Shown here: positions 43,026 through 52,103 of the stretch, one piece after another
How the letters are laid out: the number at the start of each line of letters is the position of its first letter
Position numbering within the stretch: position 1 is the first letter of the stretch
Assembly: GCA_023435895.1 (NCBI GenBank)
Contig: JAEZLH010000010.1
Location: 157,702 to 221,701 of the forward strand
Length of the DNA stretch: 64,000 nt
Direction of reading: 5' to 3'
Origin: Bacillota bacterium
GTDB taxonomy: Bacteria; Bacillota; Clostridia; Lachnospirales; Lachnospiraceae
The notes under the pieces: model-generated
The model's input: the letters and a program-made list of their open reading frames with translations, nothing else
Databases searched by the model: none
What the model was told of the DNA's origin: nothing
Position numbers and translations under genes: made by a program

Positions 43026-44768
43026 GTGGCGCAAAAAGTGATTATGTTAGGGAATGAGGCGTTTGCAAGAGGGGCATACGAGGCAGGCTGTAAGGTATCC
43101 GCAGCTTATCCCGGAACACCTAGTACCGAAATCAGTGAGTACATCGAACAATATGAGGAGATTTATGCGGAATGGTCTCCCAATGAGAAGGTTGCCATGG
43201 AGGTTGCAATTGGTGCTTCCATCAGCGGGGTAAGAGCCCTGGCCTCCATGAAACATGTGGGATTAAACGTAGCAGCAGATCCGTTGTTTACCGTTTCTTA
43301 TATCGGAGTGACCGGAGGATTGGTTGCGATTGTGGCAGATGATCCCGGTCTTTACAGTTCACAGAATGAACAGGATACCAGAGCAGTGGCAAGGGCTGCT
43401 AAGGTTCCGGTGCTGGAGCCTGCGGATAGTCAGGAAGCAAAGGAATTTGTAAAGTTCGCCTTTGAGCTAAGTGAGAAATATGATACTCCCGTGATTGTCA
43501 GATCTACTACAAGGTTATCCCATTCACAGGGGATGGTGGAGTTATGTGAAAGAACCTGTCCGGAGGATAAACCCTATGTAAGGAATATTGCAAAGAATGT
43601 TATGATGCCTGCCAATGCAAAAGGACGGCATTTGGTGGTAGAAAGCAGAGAGAATGCACTGATTATAGACGGATGTGATTTCCCGGTCAACAGGGTGGAA
43701 TACAACGATAAGAAAGTAGGGTTTATTACATCGGGAATACCCTATCAGTATGTAAAAGAAGCATTTCCGGAGGCATCGGTTTTAAAGCTGGGCTTAGTGA
43801 ACCCTTTGCCGAAGAAGCTGATAGAAGAGTTTGCAGCCTCGGTTGAAACATTATACATCATAGAGGAATTGGATCCGATTATTGAGGAACAAGTAAAATC
43901 CTGGGGAATTCCTGCAATAGGCAAAGAGCTTTTAACTGTTCAGGGTGAATACTCTGCTACCATATTAAAGAGAGCAATTGGGGGAGAGCTGATTTCTACA
44001 TTGCCACCTGCACAGATACCGAATCGTCCACCAATACTATGTTCGGGATGTCCGCATAGAAGTGTTTTTTCGGTGCTAAATAAGCTTAAGATTCATGCCG
44101 CAGGTGATATTGGATGCTATACCCTGGGGGCAGTAGCTCCCTTAGGAGTAGTGGATACCACCGTATGTATGGGAGCAAGTATTTCCTCTCTTCACGGAAT
44201 TGAGAAGGCGAAAGGGAAGGATTATATCAAGAACTGGGTAGCCGTAATTGGAGATTCCACCTTTATGCATACAGGAATAAATTCTCTGATTAATATGGTT
44301 TATAACAAAGGGACCGGAACTGTTATGATACTTGATAACTCCACCACTGGAATGACCGGGCATCAAGATCATGCTGCAACGGGTAAGACGCTAAAGGGTG
44401 AAGAGACTTATGCTGTGGATATTGAAGCGCTTTGTAAAGCAGTGGGTATTAAACATGTGTATGTGGTAAATGCATTTGACACCATTCAAATAGAAGCGAT
44501 CGTTAAAGAAGCTACGTTAATGGACGAGGCAGCCGTAATTATTACAAAGGCTCCTTGTGTATTACTGGATAAGTCTGCAAAAACAAAGATTTACTCCATT
44601 GAAGAACAAAACTGTAAAAAATGTTCCATGTGTATGAAACCAGGATGTCCGGCCATAACCAAAAAAGAAAATGGAACCATTGCAATTAACGATACTATGT
44701 GCAATGGCTGTGGACTTTGTGAAACAGCTTGTAAATTTGGGGCCATTAAAACCATACAATTAAGATAA
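43026..44768 (+). CDS. iorA: Indolepyruvate ferredoxin oxidoreductase, alpha subunit
   Basis: 580-residue TPP enzyme subunit that oxidises aryl pyruvates to aryl acetyl-CoA, passing electrons to ferredoxin. The N-terminal pyrimidine-binding part has AAYPGTPSTEI and GLYSSQNEQDTR; the TPP domain has CSGCPHRSVF, GDIGCYTLG and GDSTFMHTG. The C-terminus carries two ferredoxin-type clusters (CKKCSMCMKPGC and CNGCGLCETAC). GTG start after AAAGGAG. iorB follows 12 bp later and is needed for the heterodimer. Confidence 0.96.
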   Translation: MAQKVIMLGNEAFARGAYEAGCKVSAAYPGTPSTEISEYIEQYEEIYAEWSPNEKVAMEVAIGASISGVRALASMKHVGLNVAADPLFTVSYIGVTGGLVAIVADDPGLYSSQNEQDTRAVARAAKVPVLEPADSQEAKEFVKFAFELSEKYDTPVIVRSTTRLSHSQGMVELCERTCPEDKPYVRNIAKNVMMPANAKGRHLVVESRENALIIDGCDFPVNRVEYNDKKVGFITSGIPYQYVKEAFPEASVLKLGLVNPLPKKLIEEFAASVETLYIIEELDPIIEEQVKSWGIPAIGKELLTVQGEYSATILKRAIGGELISTLPPAQIPNRPPILCSGCPHRSVFSVLNKLKIHAAGDIGCYTLGAVAPLGVVDTTVCMGASISSLHGIEKAKGKDYIKNWVAVIGDSTFMHTGINSLINMVYNKGTGTVMILDNSTTGMTGHQDHAATGKTLKGEETYAVDIEALCKAVGIKHVYVVNAFDTIQIEAIVKEATLMDEAAVIITKAPCVLLDKSAKTKIYSIEEQNCKKCSMCMKPGCPAITKKENGTIAINDTMCNGCGLCETACKFGAIKTIQLR

Positions 44769-44780
44769 GGAGGAACTGTT

Positions 44781-45356
44781 ATGGAGACAAAGAATATTAT
44801 GATTGTTGGTGTCGGTGGACAGGGAACCCTTCTTACCAGCAGAATTTTAGGTGCGCTGACTATTTCGGCAGGCTATGATGTGAAACTATCAGAGGTACAT
44901 GGTATGGCTCAGCGCGGAGGCAGCGTTGTTACCTATGTAAGATATGGAACTAAAGTAAATGAGCCAATTGTAGAGGAAGGTCAGGCAGATGTTCTGATTG
45001 CCTTTGAAAGGCTGGAAGCACTTCGATATGCACATTTTTTAAAGAAGGACGGAGTAATCATTGTCAATGATCAAAGAATTGATCCCATGCCGGTAGTAAT
45101 CGGGGCATCAAAGTATCCTGAAAATATTATTGAAGGATTGGAGCTAAATCATAGAGTATATCGTGTGGATGCAATGGAGGAAGCAAAGAAGTTAGGCAAT
45201 AGCAAGGTATTTAACGTGATTGTTTTAGGCGTGGCTGCACAGCATATGAATTTCTCAAAAGAAGAATGGGTGACAGTGATTGAGAATACGGTTCCTAAAA
45301 AAACAGTAGAGATTAATACAAAAGCATTTGAGATTGGTTATCAACTTAGATCATAA
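44781..45356 (+). CDS. iorB: Indolepyruvate ferredoxin oxidoreductase, beta subunit
   Basis: 191-residue gamma/beta-type subunit of 2-ketoacid:ferredoxin oxidoreductases. IMIVGVGGQGTLLTSRIL at the N-terminus and EVHGMAQRGGSVVTYVRYG are the family hallmarks. It pairs with IorA. AAGGAGG precedes the ATG, 12 bp after iorA. The next gene in line is an ACT-domain protein. Confidence 0.95.
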   Translation: METKNIMIVGVGGQGTLLTSRILGALTISAGYDVKLSEVHGMAQRGGSVVTYVRYGTKVNEPIVEEGQADVLIAFERLEALRYAHFLKKDGVIIVNDQRIDPMPVVIGASKYPENIIEGLELNHRVYRVDAMEEAKKLGNSKVFNVIVLGVAAQHMNFSKEEWVTVIENTVPKKTVEINTKAFEIGYQLRS

Positions 45357-45395
45357 CATGGATATTTAGTCAGATACGTCAGATTGGAGGAGATT

Positions 45396-45821
45396 ATGAT
45401 TAGACAGCTTTCGGTATTTGTTCAGAATGAAATTGGCAGTTTGGCAAGTGTTACAACGGTATTAAAAGAGAATGAGATAAATCTGAGAGCCATTGCATCC
45501 TTTGACACACCGGAATTTGCAATTCTTAGAATGGTGGTGGATCAGCCGGATAAAACGAAGGAGCTGCTTAACAAAAAAGGATTTGCAGTAAAAGTTTCTA
45601 ATGCGGTTGCGGTGGAGCTGGAGGATAAACCAGGGGTGCTGGATCACATGCTTCATGTTATCGCAGAAGCCGGTTTAGGAATTAATTATATTTATTCCAT
45701 AGTATTACGAAACGGAAAAGCACCGCTGATGATAGTTAATACCAATGATCTGAGTAAAACAGCAGAGGTACTGGGACGTGAAGGCTTCATTATAGCAGAA
45801 GAGGAGGATTTGTTATCATGA
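45396..45821 (+). CDS. ACT domain protein of the aryl acetate cluster (first copy)
   Basis: 141-residue protein of two tandem ACT domains: IRQLSVFVQNEIGSLASVT and a second one starting about residue 70 (ELEDKPGVLDHMLHVI). Two-ACT proteins in ior-paaK clusters are thought to sense an amino acid and tune the pathway; ligand not determined. ATG 45396 follows TTGGAGGAG. Its stop overlaps the start of the next paaK by four bases (ATGA), so translation is coupled. A related protein lies at 47282-47728. Confidence 0.88.
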   Translation: MIRQLSVFVQNEIGSLASVTTVLKENEINLRAIASFDTPEFAILRMVVDQPDKTKELLNKKGFAVKVSNAVAVELEDKPGVLDHMLHVIAEAGLGINYIYSIVLRNGKAPLMIVNTNDLSKTAEVLGREGFIIAEEEDLLS

Positions 45822-47116
45822 TCTGGAATGAAACAAAAGAATGTATGAGCCGCGAGGAGATACGCAATCTTCAAAGCGCAAGATTGAAGAAAATGGTGGA
45901 CCGGGTTTATCATAATGTGGAATTTTATCGCAAAAAAATGCAGCAGATGGGAATAGAACCCGGAGATATTACAAGTATCGACGATTTGAAGAAACTTCCA
46001 TTTACTACCAAGGATGACTTACGAGAGAATTATCCCTTTGGGCTGTTTGCGGTACCTCAATCGGAGGTGGTAAGAATTCATGCCTCTTCCGGAACAACCG
46101 GAAAAGCAACCGTGGTGGGATATACCCGAAAGGATATTGACTTATGGCAGGAATGCGTGGCAAGAGTTCTGGCAATGGCAGGGATTGGAGCTCATGATAA
46201 GATTCAGGTTGCATATGGCTATGGACTGTTTACTGGTGGATTGGGTCTTCATTATGGAGCGGAGAATCTGGGGGCAACGGTAATTCCCATGTCAACTGGC
46301 AATACCCAAAAATTGATTACCATGATGCAGGACTTTGGAGCCACTGCAATCGCATGTACCCCGTCCTATCTGTTACATATTGCTGAAACCCTGGAGGAAG
46401 CAGGGAAAATCGGAGAAATTCAGTTAAAGGCGGCTATATGCGGAGCAGAGCCGTGGACGGAGAATATGAGAAAGGAAATAGAGGCGAAGCTAAATATAAA
46501 AGCGTATGATATCTATGGATTGAGTGAAATATTAGGACCCGGTGTGGCAGCAGATTGTGAATACCATAAAGGGCTTCATGTTTATGAAGACCATTTTGTT
46601 CCGGAGATTATTAACCCGGAAACCTTGGAGCCTTGCAAGGAAGGGGAAGTGGGTGAATTGGTATTTACAACAATTACGAAGGAAGCCATTCCTCTGTTTC
46701 GTTATCGTACCAAGGATTTAACCAGCATTTCCTATGAAAAGTGCGAATGCGGGAGAACCTTGGCTCGTATTGACCGATTTAAAGGGCGATCGGATGATAT
46801 GCTGATTATCAGAGGTGTGAATGTATTTCCTTCCCAGGTAGAGGCCGCATTATTAGAAATCGGTGAAACAAGCCCCCATTATATGCTGATTGTTGACCGT
46901 ATTAATAATTTGGATATACTCGAAGTTCAAGTGGAAGTAGAAGAACGGTTCTTCTCTGATGAGATAAAAGAGTTAGAAAAGCTTACCCAGAAAATAGCCC
47001 ATGTATTGCAGTCAGCACTTGGACTCTCAGTAAAAGTGAAGCTGGTTGAGCCGAAAACCATTCAGAGATCAGAAGGAAAAGCAAAGAGAGTAATCGATAA
47101 ACGTGTATTGATTTAG
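45818..47116 (+). CDS. paaK: Phenylacetate-CoA ligase (second copy)
   Basis: 432-residue PaaK paralogue with the same core motifs as the first copy: HASSGTTGKATVVGYT, YGLSEILGPGVAADC and GRSDDMLIIRGVNVFPSQVE. The two copies are similar along their whole length but differ in many positions, suggesting different aryl acid preference, for instance phenylacetate versus indoleacetate. Start overlaps the preceding ACT gene stop. The cluster continues 165 bp downstream with a second ACT-domain gene. Confidence 0.94.
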   Translation: MIWNETKECMSREEIRNLQSARLKKMVDRVYHNVEFYRKKMQQMGIEPGDITSIDDLKKLPFTTKDDLRENYPFGLFAVPQSEVVRIHASSGTTGKATVVGYTRKDIDLWQECVARVLAMAGIGAHDKIQVAYGYGLFTGGLGLHYGAENLGATVIPMSTGNTQKLITMMQDFGATAIACTPSYLLHIAETLEEAGKIGEIQLKAAICGAEPWTENMRKEIEAKLNIKAYDIYGLSEILGPGVAADCEYHKGLHVYEDHFVPEIINPETLEPCKEGEVGELVFTTITKEAIPLFRYRTKDLTSISYEKCECGRTLARIDRFKGRSDDMLIIRGVNVFPSQVEAALLEIGETSPHYMLIVDRINNLDILEVQVEVEERFFSDEIKELEKLTQKIAHVLQSALGLSVKVKLVEPKTIQRSEGKAKRVIDKRVLI

Positions 47117-47281
47117 TTCCTAATACAAGCAGGAATATCCATATTAATATTCGTGAACAATTACCTACCAACATTAGAGTGATACACGGTTATTAATCTT
47201 TATTGGCATCGTTAAGAATGATATAATAGTAATCGTCTTTTGATACTCTAATTCTACCAAATAATATAGTGGAGGGATATT

Positions 47282-47728
47282 ATGGTAATAAAGCAATTGT
47301 CCGTTTTTATTGAAAATCGTAAGGGAAGATTGGAGCGAGTTACTGAAACCTTGATAGAACATAATATAAATATTGCATCGTTTAGCCTTGCGGATACTTC
47401 GGAATTTGGTATGCTTCGAATGATTGTTTCTGATCCTGAGAAAGGCAGAGAGGTTCTAAAAGCAGAAGGGTTTTCTGCAATGCTTACCGATGTTATCGCT
47501 GTAAAGATAGCACAAAAGCCAGGAACATTGCATGCTGTTTTGAAAGTTTTATTTGACGAGGAAATAAGCGTGGAGTATATGTATACTTTGACTACTGCTG
47601 GAGAAAATACTTCAATCATAATGAAACTTTCTGATTTTAACTCTGCATTGGTTGTTTTGGAACAGAATGGATATGAAGTGAGTTCAGCACAGGAAGCATA
47701 TAAGTTAAATAACACAATATCCGAATGA
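47282..47728 (+). CDS. ACT domain protein of the aryl acetate cluster (second copy)
   Basis: 148-residue two-ACT protein like that at 45396-45821: IKQLSVFIENRKGRLERVTE and a second unit with KIAQKPGTLHAVLKVLF. GTGGAGGG precedes the ATG. A likely promoter with TATAAT at about 47222 would let it be expressed separately from the ior cluster, although the function is presumably linked. Ligand not known. Confidence 0.86.
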   Translation: MVIKQLSVFIENRKGRLERVTETLIEHNINIASFSLADTSEFGMLRMIVSDPEKGREVLKAEGFSAMLTDVIAVKIAQKPGTLHAVLKVLFDEEISVEYMYTLTTAGENTSIIMKLSDFNSALVVLEQNGYEVSSAQEAYKLNNTISE

Positions 47729-47801
47729 TAATGAATTTAAGCAGTTTAATCAGAATTAAGCGTAAAATAAGGCGTTGCAAGATTCTGTCGACAAATAACA
47801 T

Positions 47802-47830
47802 TTGACATGAAATAGAAAGAGTGTTATCAT
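47802..47830 (+). promoter_or_regulatory. Promoter of the cold shock gene
   Basis: TTGACA (47802-47807) and TATCAT (47825-47830) are 17 bases apart. The predicted start lies at about 47836-47838. Confidence 0.8.
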
Positions 47831-47835
47831 GAATA

Positions 47836-47858
47836 TGTTGCCAAACATAATGGCAACA
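47836..47858 (+). promoter_or_regulatory. 5'-terminal hairpin of the cold shock mRNA
   Basis: TGTTGCCA and TGGCAACA form a perfect 8-bp stem with a 7-base loop. Given the promoter, the transcript would start at or next to this stem, a position that often stabilises mRNA. Confidence 0.6.
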
Positions 47859-47891
47859 AAAGTATATATTTATTATTTGGAGGAATTTTTC

Positions 47892-48092
47892 ATGAACAAA
47901 GGTACAGTTAAGTGGTTCAACAACCAAAAGGGATTCGGATTTATCTCTGACGAACAGGGCAACGATGTATTCGTACATTACAGTGGTCTTAACATGGATG
48001 GCTTCAAGTCTTTAGAAGAAGGCCAAGAAGTTGAGTTCGAAGTAGTTCAGGGTGCTAAAGGCCCTCAGGCAACTAACGTAGTAAAATTATAA
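47892..48092 (+). CDS. cspA: Cold shock protein, CspA family
   Basis: 66-residue OB-fold RNA chaperone. The RNP1 motif KGFGFI and the RNP2 motif VFVHY are both present, with the start MNKGTVKWFNNQ. GGAGGAATTTTTC precedes the ATG. The mRNA has a 55-base leader beginning with a hairpin. Downstream is a good terminator, so it is a single-gene unit, as usual for csp genes. Confidence 0.97.
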   Translation: MNKGTVKWFNNQKGFGFISDEQGNDVFVHYSGLNMDGFKSLEEGQEVEFEVVQGAKGPQATNVVKL

Positions 48093-48187
48093 TCAATGTT
48101 GGGTTTACAGTGTACCTTTTTCTAAACTATAAATTTAAGAAATAAGTTTATAAAGAAATAGCGTTATATTGTTGGAAACGATTGATT

Positions 48188-48232
48188 AAAGGTTATCCTT
48201 AAGGAAAGTTCCTTGGGGATAACCTTTTTTTG
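48188..48232 (+). terminator. Terminator after cspA
   Basis: AAAGGTTATCC and GGATAACCTTT form the stem, with AGGAA/TTCCT inside, followed by TTTTT. It may also serve the convergent ECF operon. Confidence 0.9.
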
Positions 48233-48295
48233 AGTTTTATCAGAATGGTACAGGGAAATCTTTACCGGTAAGAGAATGAAACTCTTTAATTTTTG

Positions 48296-48796
48296 TCATA
48301 GATTCCCGTATTGAGTATAGATATTGTCTAATATAATAAAGAGCGGTTTGAATAAAAACAGAGCAAGAACAAAATTTGCAATTCCATGAACAACATCAAA
48401 TTGAAGTCCGCTGATCCAATATCCGAAGGCAGCTGGGAGACCACCCATAAAAAGATAGGGTATGGAACATAGTGCTCCAAAGCTTAATCCATATCCACCA
48501 TTTATGAGTGCCCAATAGAAGGGGGATCTTATCTTATAAAAAAGGTGAGCGATTAGATACAGGACGAGCCAAACATAAAGATAATTGATCCACCAGAGTC
48601 CAAAACCATAAAACAATCCTTCCAGAAGAACAAATACATAGATGATATAGATCGTCCTTCGCTTAAAGATTATTGTATATAGGACAATTAATATTGAAAT
48701 TGGTTCAATGTTTGGGAGAAAGCGGCGAGCAATCTGAAGTGTAAATAATATAGAACTCATCACTCCGATTAAAACAATATCTTTTGTTTTTATCAC
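48296..48796 (-). CDS. ECF transporter substrate-binding (S) component
   Basis: 166-residue integral membrane protein with about five to six hydrophobic segments and the N-terminal MIKTKDIVLIGVMSSILFTL typical of ECF S components that dock to a shared AT module. LPNIEPISILIVLYTIIF carries the helix-1 region that contacts the T component. The vitamin is not evident. The DUF4430 lipid- or membrane-anchored protein encoded 20 bp upstream on the same strand suggests both serve one uptake system; DUF4430 has a transcobalamin-like domain, so cobalamin or a relative is possible. GGGGAGGAAG precedes the ATG. Confidence 0.8.
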   Translation of the reverse strand: MIKTKDIVLIGVMSSILFTLQIARRFLPNIEPISILIVLYTIIFKRRTIYIIYVFVLLEGLFYGFGLWWINYLYVWLVLYLIAHLFYKIRSPFYWALINGGYGLSFGALCSIPYLFMGGLPAAFGYWISGLQFDVVHGIANFVLALFLFKPLFIILDNIYTQYGNL

Positions 48797-48816
48797 GATT
48801 CTTCCTCCCCAATAAT

Positions 48817-49218
48817 TTAGTACCCAATCGTTAAGGTTAATTCAAAATGATCTCCATTGGTAATGGGTGTAGTGTCAACTCCCGTATTAAGTGTTTTACC
48901 GTCCTTTGTTACACACCACCACTCTTGCTTTGCTTCATCTGCTTTATGTCCGTTTACCTCTTGAATAAAAAGACCATATTGACTTTCGCTGCCTACTATT
49001 AGTTTTTCTTTCTCTAATGGTTGACGCAGATATTCTTCATCTGTATATAACGTGAACTCTTTGGTTTTCTCATTGGGAATGACCACTTCTACAGTGATTT
49101 TCTTGGAACCCTTGGTTGTATCGGGTTTAAAACTCTGATAAGTAAATAGCATACCAGTAATAATAAGTACAAAAATTCCCAACATAAGGATGGGTCTTAA
49201 GATTTGTTTTGATTTCAT
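48817..49218 (-). CDS. DUF4430 domain protein, membrane-anchored
   Basis: 133-residue protein with one N-terminal membrane segment (about 9-27) and an extracytoplasmic DUF4430 domain (from about 40). FTLYTDEEYLRQPLEKE and the WWCVTKDGKTLNTGVDTTPITNGDHFELTLTIGY-like C-terminal pattern (here split by eye) match this family, related to the C-terminal domain of transcobalamin. It precedes an ECF S component with 20 bp between, so it may bind or pass a cofactor to the transporter. AAGGAGC precedes the ATG. No cobalamin riboswitch was seen upstream. Confidence 0.75.
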   Translation of the reverse strand: MKSKQILRPILMLGIFVLIITGMLFTYQSFKPDTTKGSKKITVEVVIPNEKTKEFTLYTDEEYLRQPLEKEKLIVGSESQYGLFIQEVNGHKADEAKQEWWCVTKDGKTLNTGVDTTPITNGDHFELTLTIGY

Positions 49219-49425
49219 TTTGCAGCTCCTTCATACAGTAATTACAGGGGATATGTCCCCAAAATGCACACTTAGTATAGCATTCGAATATTGAGCTGTC
49301 AAACAAGAAAGTAATTGCTATTTTATAGCAATATGCTATAATTAATAAATAATCAATAAAGTTGATTGACTGAATAATCATCAAAAGCACTAAAATAATT
49401 ATCAAAATGTAAGGAGTATGGAATA

Positions 49426-50484
49426 ATGAAGGTTTCACAGAAGACTTTTGGAACAACAAAAAAGGGTGAAGAAGCTACTTTATATACAATATCGAATAGT
49501 AATGGCATGACAGTAACCTTTACCGATTATGGCGCACATATTGTTAATATATTTCTTCCTGACAAAAAGGGAAGTTTAGTAGATGTTAACTTGGGATATG
49601 GTGATTTGGCAGGCTACGAAAATAATGGTCCTGGTTTTGGTGCATTTATTGGAAGAAATGCAAACCGAATCGGTGATGCAAAGTTCGAGTTGAATGGAAA
49701 AGTTTATGAGCTTGACAAGAATGATGGAGACAATAATCTTCATGGCGGTTTTGTCCGTTATCAGAATTTTATGTATGAGACAGAAGTTTATGAGGATGAG
49801 GATACTGTAAGCATTGAATTCTCAAGACTCAGCCCTCATATGGAGCAAGGCTTCCCTGGCAACCTAGACATTACGGTTACTTACAGCCTTACTGAATCTA
49901 ATGAATTAGTGATAGAGTATCTTGCAGTTTCTGATAAAGATACAATCGTTAACCTTACTAACCACTCCTACTTTAATCTTGAAGGACATAACGCTGGTTC
50001 TGTTCTAGATCATAAGGTATGGATTAAAGCAAATCAATTTACCCCAACTGATGCAAAGTTAATCCCCACCGGCGAATTAGTTGATGTGGAAGGTACTCCT
50101 ATGGATTTTAGAACATTAAAGACAATCGGACAAGATATCAATGCAGATTACGAAGCTTTGATTTTAGCAGGTGGTTATGATCACAATTATGTTCTTGATC
50201 TCAATGGCAGCGAAGTAGAAAAAGTAGCAGAAATGGTTGATGAGAAGAATGGAAGAGGATTAGAAGTATTCACAAATCTTCCTGGACTTCAATTCTATAC
50301 TGGTAATTTCTTAGCAGAGAATAATCCTCATAATAAAGATGGTGCAGTATACAATAAGCAAGACGGTGCATGCTTCGAAACTCAGTATTTCCCGGATGCT
50401 TGCAATATCAGCTCCTTCCAGTCATCAGTATTAAAGGCAGGTAAGGAATATGATAGTGTTACAGTTTATAAATTCTCCTTCTAA
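49426..50484 (+). CDS. galM: Aldose 1-epimerase (galactose mutarotase)
   Basis: 352-residue mutarotase that interconverts alpha and beta anomers of hexoses. The motifs GAHIVNIFLPDKKG, FGAFIGRNANRIG, LHGGFVRYQ, catalytic His in NLTNHSYFNLEGH, and the catalytic Glu in CFETQYFPDACN near the end are all present. AAGGAGT precedes the ATG. The gene is alone, without the rest of the gal operon. Confidence 0.95.
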   Translation: MKVSQKTFGTTKKGEEATLYTISNSNGMTVTFTDYGAHIVNIFLPDKKGSLVDVNLGYGDLAGYENNGPGFGAFIGRNANRIGDAKFELNGKVYELDKNDGDNNLHGGFVRYQNFMYETEVYEDEDTVSIEFSRLSPHMEQGFPGNLDITVTYSLTESNELVIEYLAVSDKDTIVNLTNHSYFNLEGHNAGSVLDHKVWIKANQFTPTDAKLIPTGELVDVEGTPMDFRTLKTIGQDINADYEALILAGGYDHNYVLDLNGSEVEKVAEMVDEKNGRGLEVFTNLPGLQFYTGNFLAENNPHNKDGAVYNKQDGACFETQYFPDACNISSFQSSVLKAGKEYDSVTVYKFSF

Positions 50485-50612
50485 TTAATCGCTATCTAGC
50501 ATAGGAACAGGTATTGCAGGGTTAACTTTTATAGTAGATATTAGAATAGTATCTATTGTAGTGGTCGTCACTGAAATATTTTGAATGTTGTATATACGGA
50601 TTCATAACATAA

Positions 50613-50650
50613 AAGAAAGAGCCGATAAGATTTAACTATCGGCTCTTTCT
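50613..50650. terminator. Terminator between galM and upp
   Basis: AAAGAGCCGATA and TATCGGCTCTTT form a perfect 12-bp stem between the convergent genes; both sides have A/T tracts. Confidence 0.88.
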
Positions 50651-50687
50651 GTATTGATTGTTCGAAGTGAGCAATCATGAGATCATA

Positions 50688-51317
50688 TTATTTTGTACCG
50701 TAAATTCTATCTCCAGCATCACCAAGTCCGGGAAGAATATAACCCTTACTATTGAGTCTTTCATCTAAGTTACCGATATAAATATCAACATCAGGATGAG
50801 CCTTGGAAAGGTGTGCAACGCCTTCCGGAGCGGCAATTAAACATAAGAAATGAATTTTAGAAATTCCTCGGTTCTTTAATAACTGGATAGCTGCAACTGC
50901 GGAACCGCCTGTAGCTAGCATGGGGTCTACCACAAAGATTTCTCGATCAGCAGCATCGGATGGAAGTTTACAAAAATATTCTACCGGTTCGAGAGTCTCT
51001 TCATTTCTATATAATCCAACATGTCCGACTTTAGCGTTGGGGATTAGATTAAGAATTCCATCAGCCATATGAAGACCTGCACGAAGTATCGGAACGATGC
51101 AAAGCTTTTTGCCCTCTATTTCTTTTGCAATTGTAGTGGTCAGTGGAGTTTCGATCTCGATGTCTGCGAGAGGAAGTGTTCTGGTAGCCTCATAACAGAT
51201 AAGCATAGCAACCTCAGAAACAAGGTCTCTAAACTCTTTGGTTGACGTAGTTTTACGTCTCATAATGCCGATTTTGTGATGTATAAGTGGATGGTCCATG
51301 ACGATAACATTTGACAT
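50688..51317 (-). CDS. upp: Uracil phosphoribosyltransferase
   Basis: Pyrimidine salvage enzyme of 209 residues that makes UMP from uracil and PRPP. VIVMDHPLIHHKIGIMR at the start, VPILRAGLHMADG, the PRPP loop VDPMLATGGSA and the C-terminal PGLGDAGDRIYGTK are diagnostic. On the minus strand GGAGGTAG precedes the ATG. It is a single gene facing a divergent candidate small RNA. Confidence 0.97.
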   Translation of the reverse strand: MSNVIVMDHPLIHHKIGIMRRKTTSTKEFRDLVSEVAMLICYEATRTLPLADIEIETPLTTTIAKEIEGKKLCIVPILRAGLHMADGILNLIPNAKVGHVGLYRNEETLEPVEYFCKLPSDAADREIFVVDPMLATGGSAVAAIQLLKNRGISKIHFLCLIAAPEGVAHLSKAHPDVDIYIGNLDERLNSKGYILPGLGDAGDRIYGTK

Positions 51318-51436
51318 ATTTCTACCTCCTGTATTTTTTATCTCATTACCTAACGACCATTATAACAAATTATGATAGTATAGGAAAGGTTTAATTTGAT
51401 TAATTTAAGGTCATTTGATACCATTTTCGTATATTA

Positions 51437-51465
51437 TTGTAAATATTAATACAATTATGTAAGAT
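51437..51465 (+). promoter_or_regulatory. Promoter of candidate small RNA
   Basis: TTGTAA (51437-51442) and TAAGAT (51460-51465) have a 17-base spacer, about 160 bases before an orphan terminator hairpin. Confidence 0.55.
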
Positions 51466-51471
51466 TTAGTT

Positions 51472-51668
51472 GGGTATTAGGAAAAATCGGTTCAAATAAA
51501 AAGATCTGCATAATATGATATCAGGTGAGTAATATCCTATTAATACAGATCGTATGGTTCGCAACAATCGAATGTATGTAGGTTTGATGCTGAATATATA
51601 TAAAAATTATTTTTGGGCAGAGGAGAAGCCCGGTAGAGGGGGGAGGGTAGCTGCCGGGCTTATTTTAT
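51472..51668 (+). ncRNA. Candidate free-standing small RNA
   Basis: No credible reading frame lies in this segment, yet it has a promoter (51437-51465), an internal stem (GATCTG 51503-51508 with CAGATC 51546-51551, and GATAT/ATATC inside), and a GC-rich terminator (AGCCCGG/CCGGGCT, 51626-51662, then TTATTTTA). The predicted RNA is about 190 nt, with a purine-rich GAGGGGGGAGGG in the terminator loop that could contact or mimic a ribosome binding site. It matches none of 6S, SRP RNA, tmRNA or RNase P as far as I can tell. An attenuator of the gene at 52104 is the alternative. The rest of 51669-52103 shows nothing. Confidence 0.5.
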
Positions 51669-52103
51669 GAAAAAAATTATCTTGTAAGCAATATTTAATT
51701 AAATTTGTTTAACTTATAACTAGATTATAATAGACATATATGATTATAGTGTGGATATATTATGAACATTCTGTTAATAAACATTTATGATTAATTTGTT
51801 AAAATAAGTTGAAAATAGTCGTCTGATAATGTCGTTATTACTTGTAGATGATTAAGGAAATGGTTACAAGATTTGCAGAGTTTTATTTTCTGTCCAATGA
51901 GAATAATAGTAGTATAAAGATTTATTAACCTTTATCTTATTGTAATGAGTTGAATATAATATTCTATGAATATGAGAATCATTCAATACAACATAAGAAA
52001 TTAACTGTCAGGAAAAGTGGAAACACTGGACAAAATTGTTGTAATATGTTATAAAATCAAAAGGAAAGATGGCAGGGATAAGTGATTGAGAGTAGGTGAT
52101 ATT

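Noticed and set aside
49219..49425. Cobalamin riboswitch before the DUF4430 gene
   Set aside because: Looked for the B12 box on the minus strand; no match seen in this short AT-rich region.
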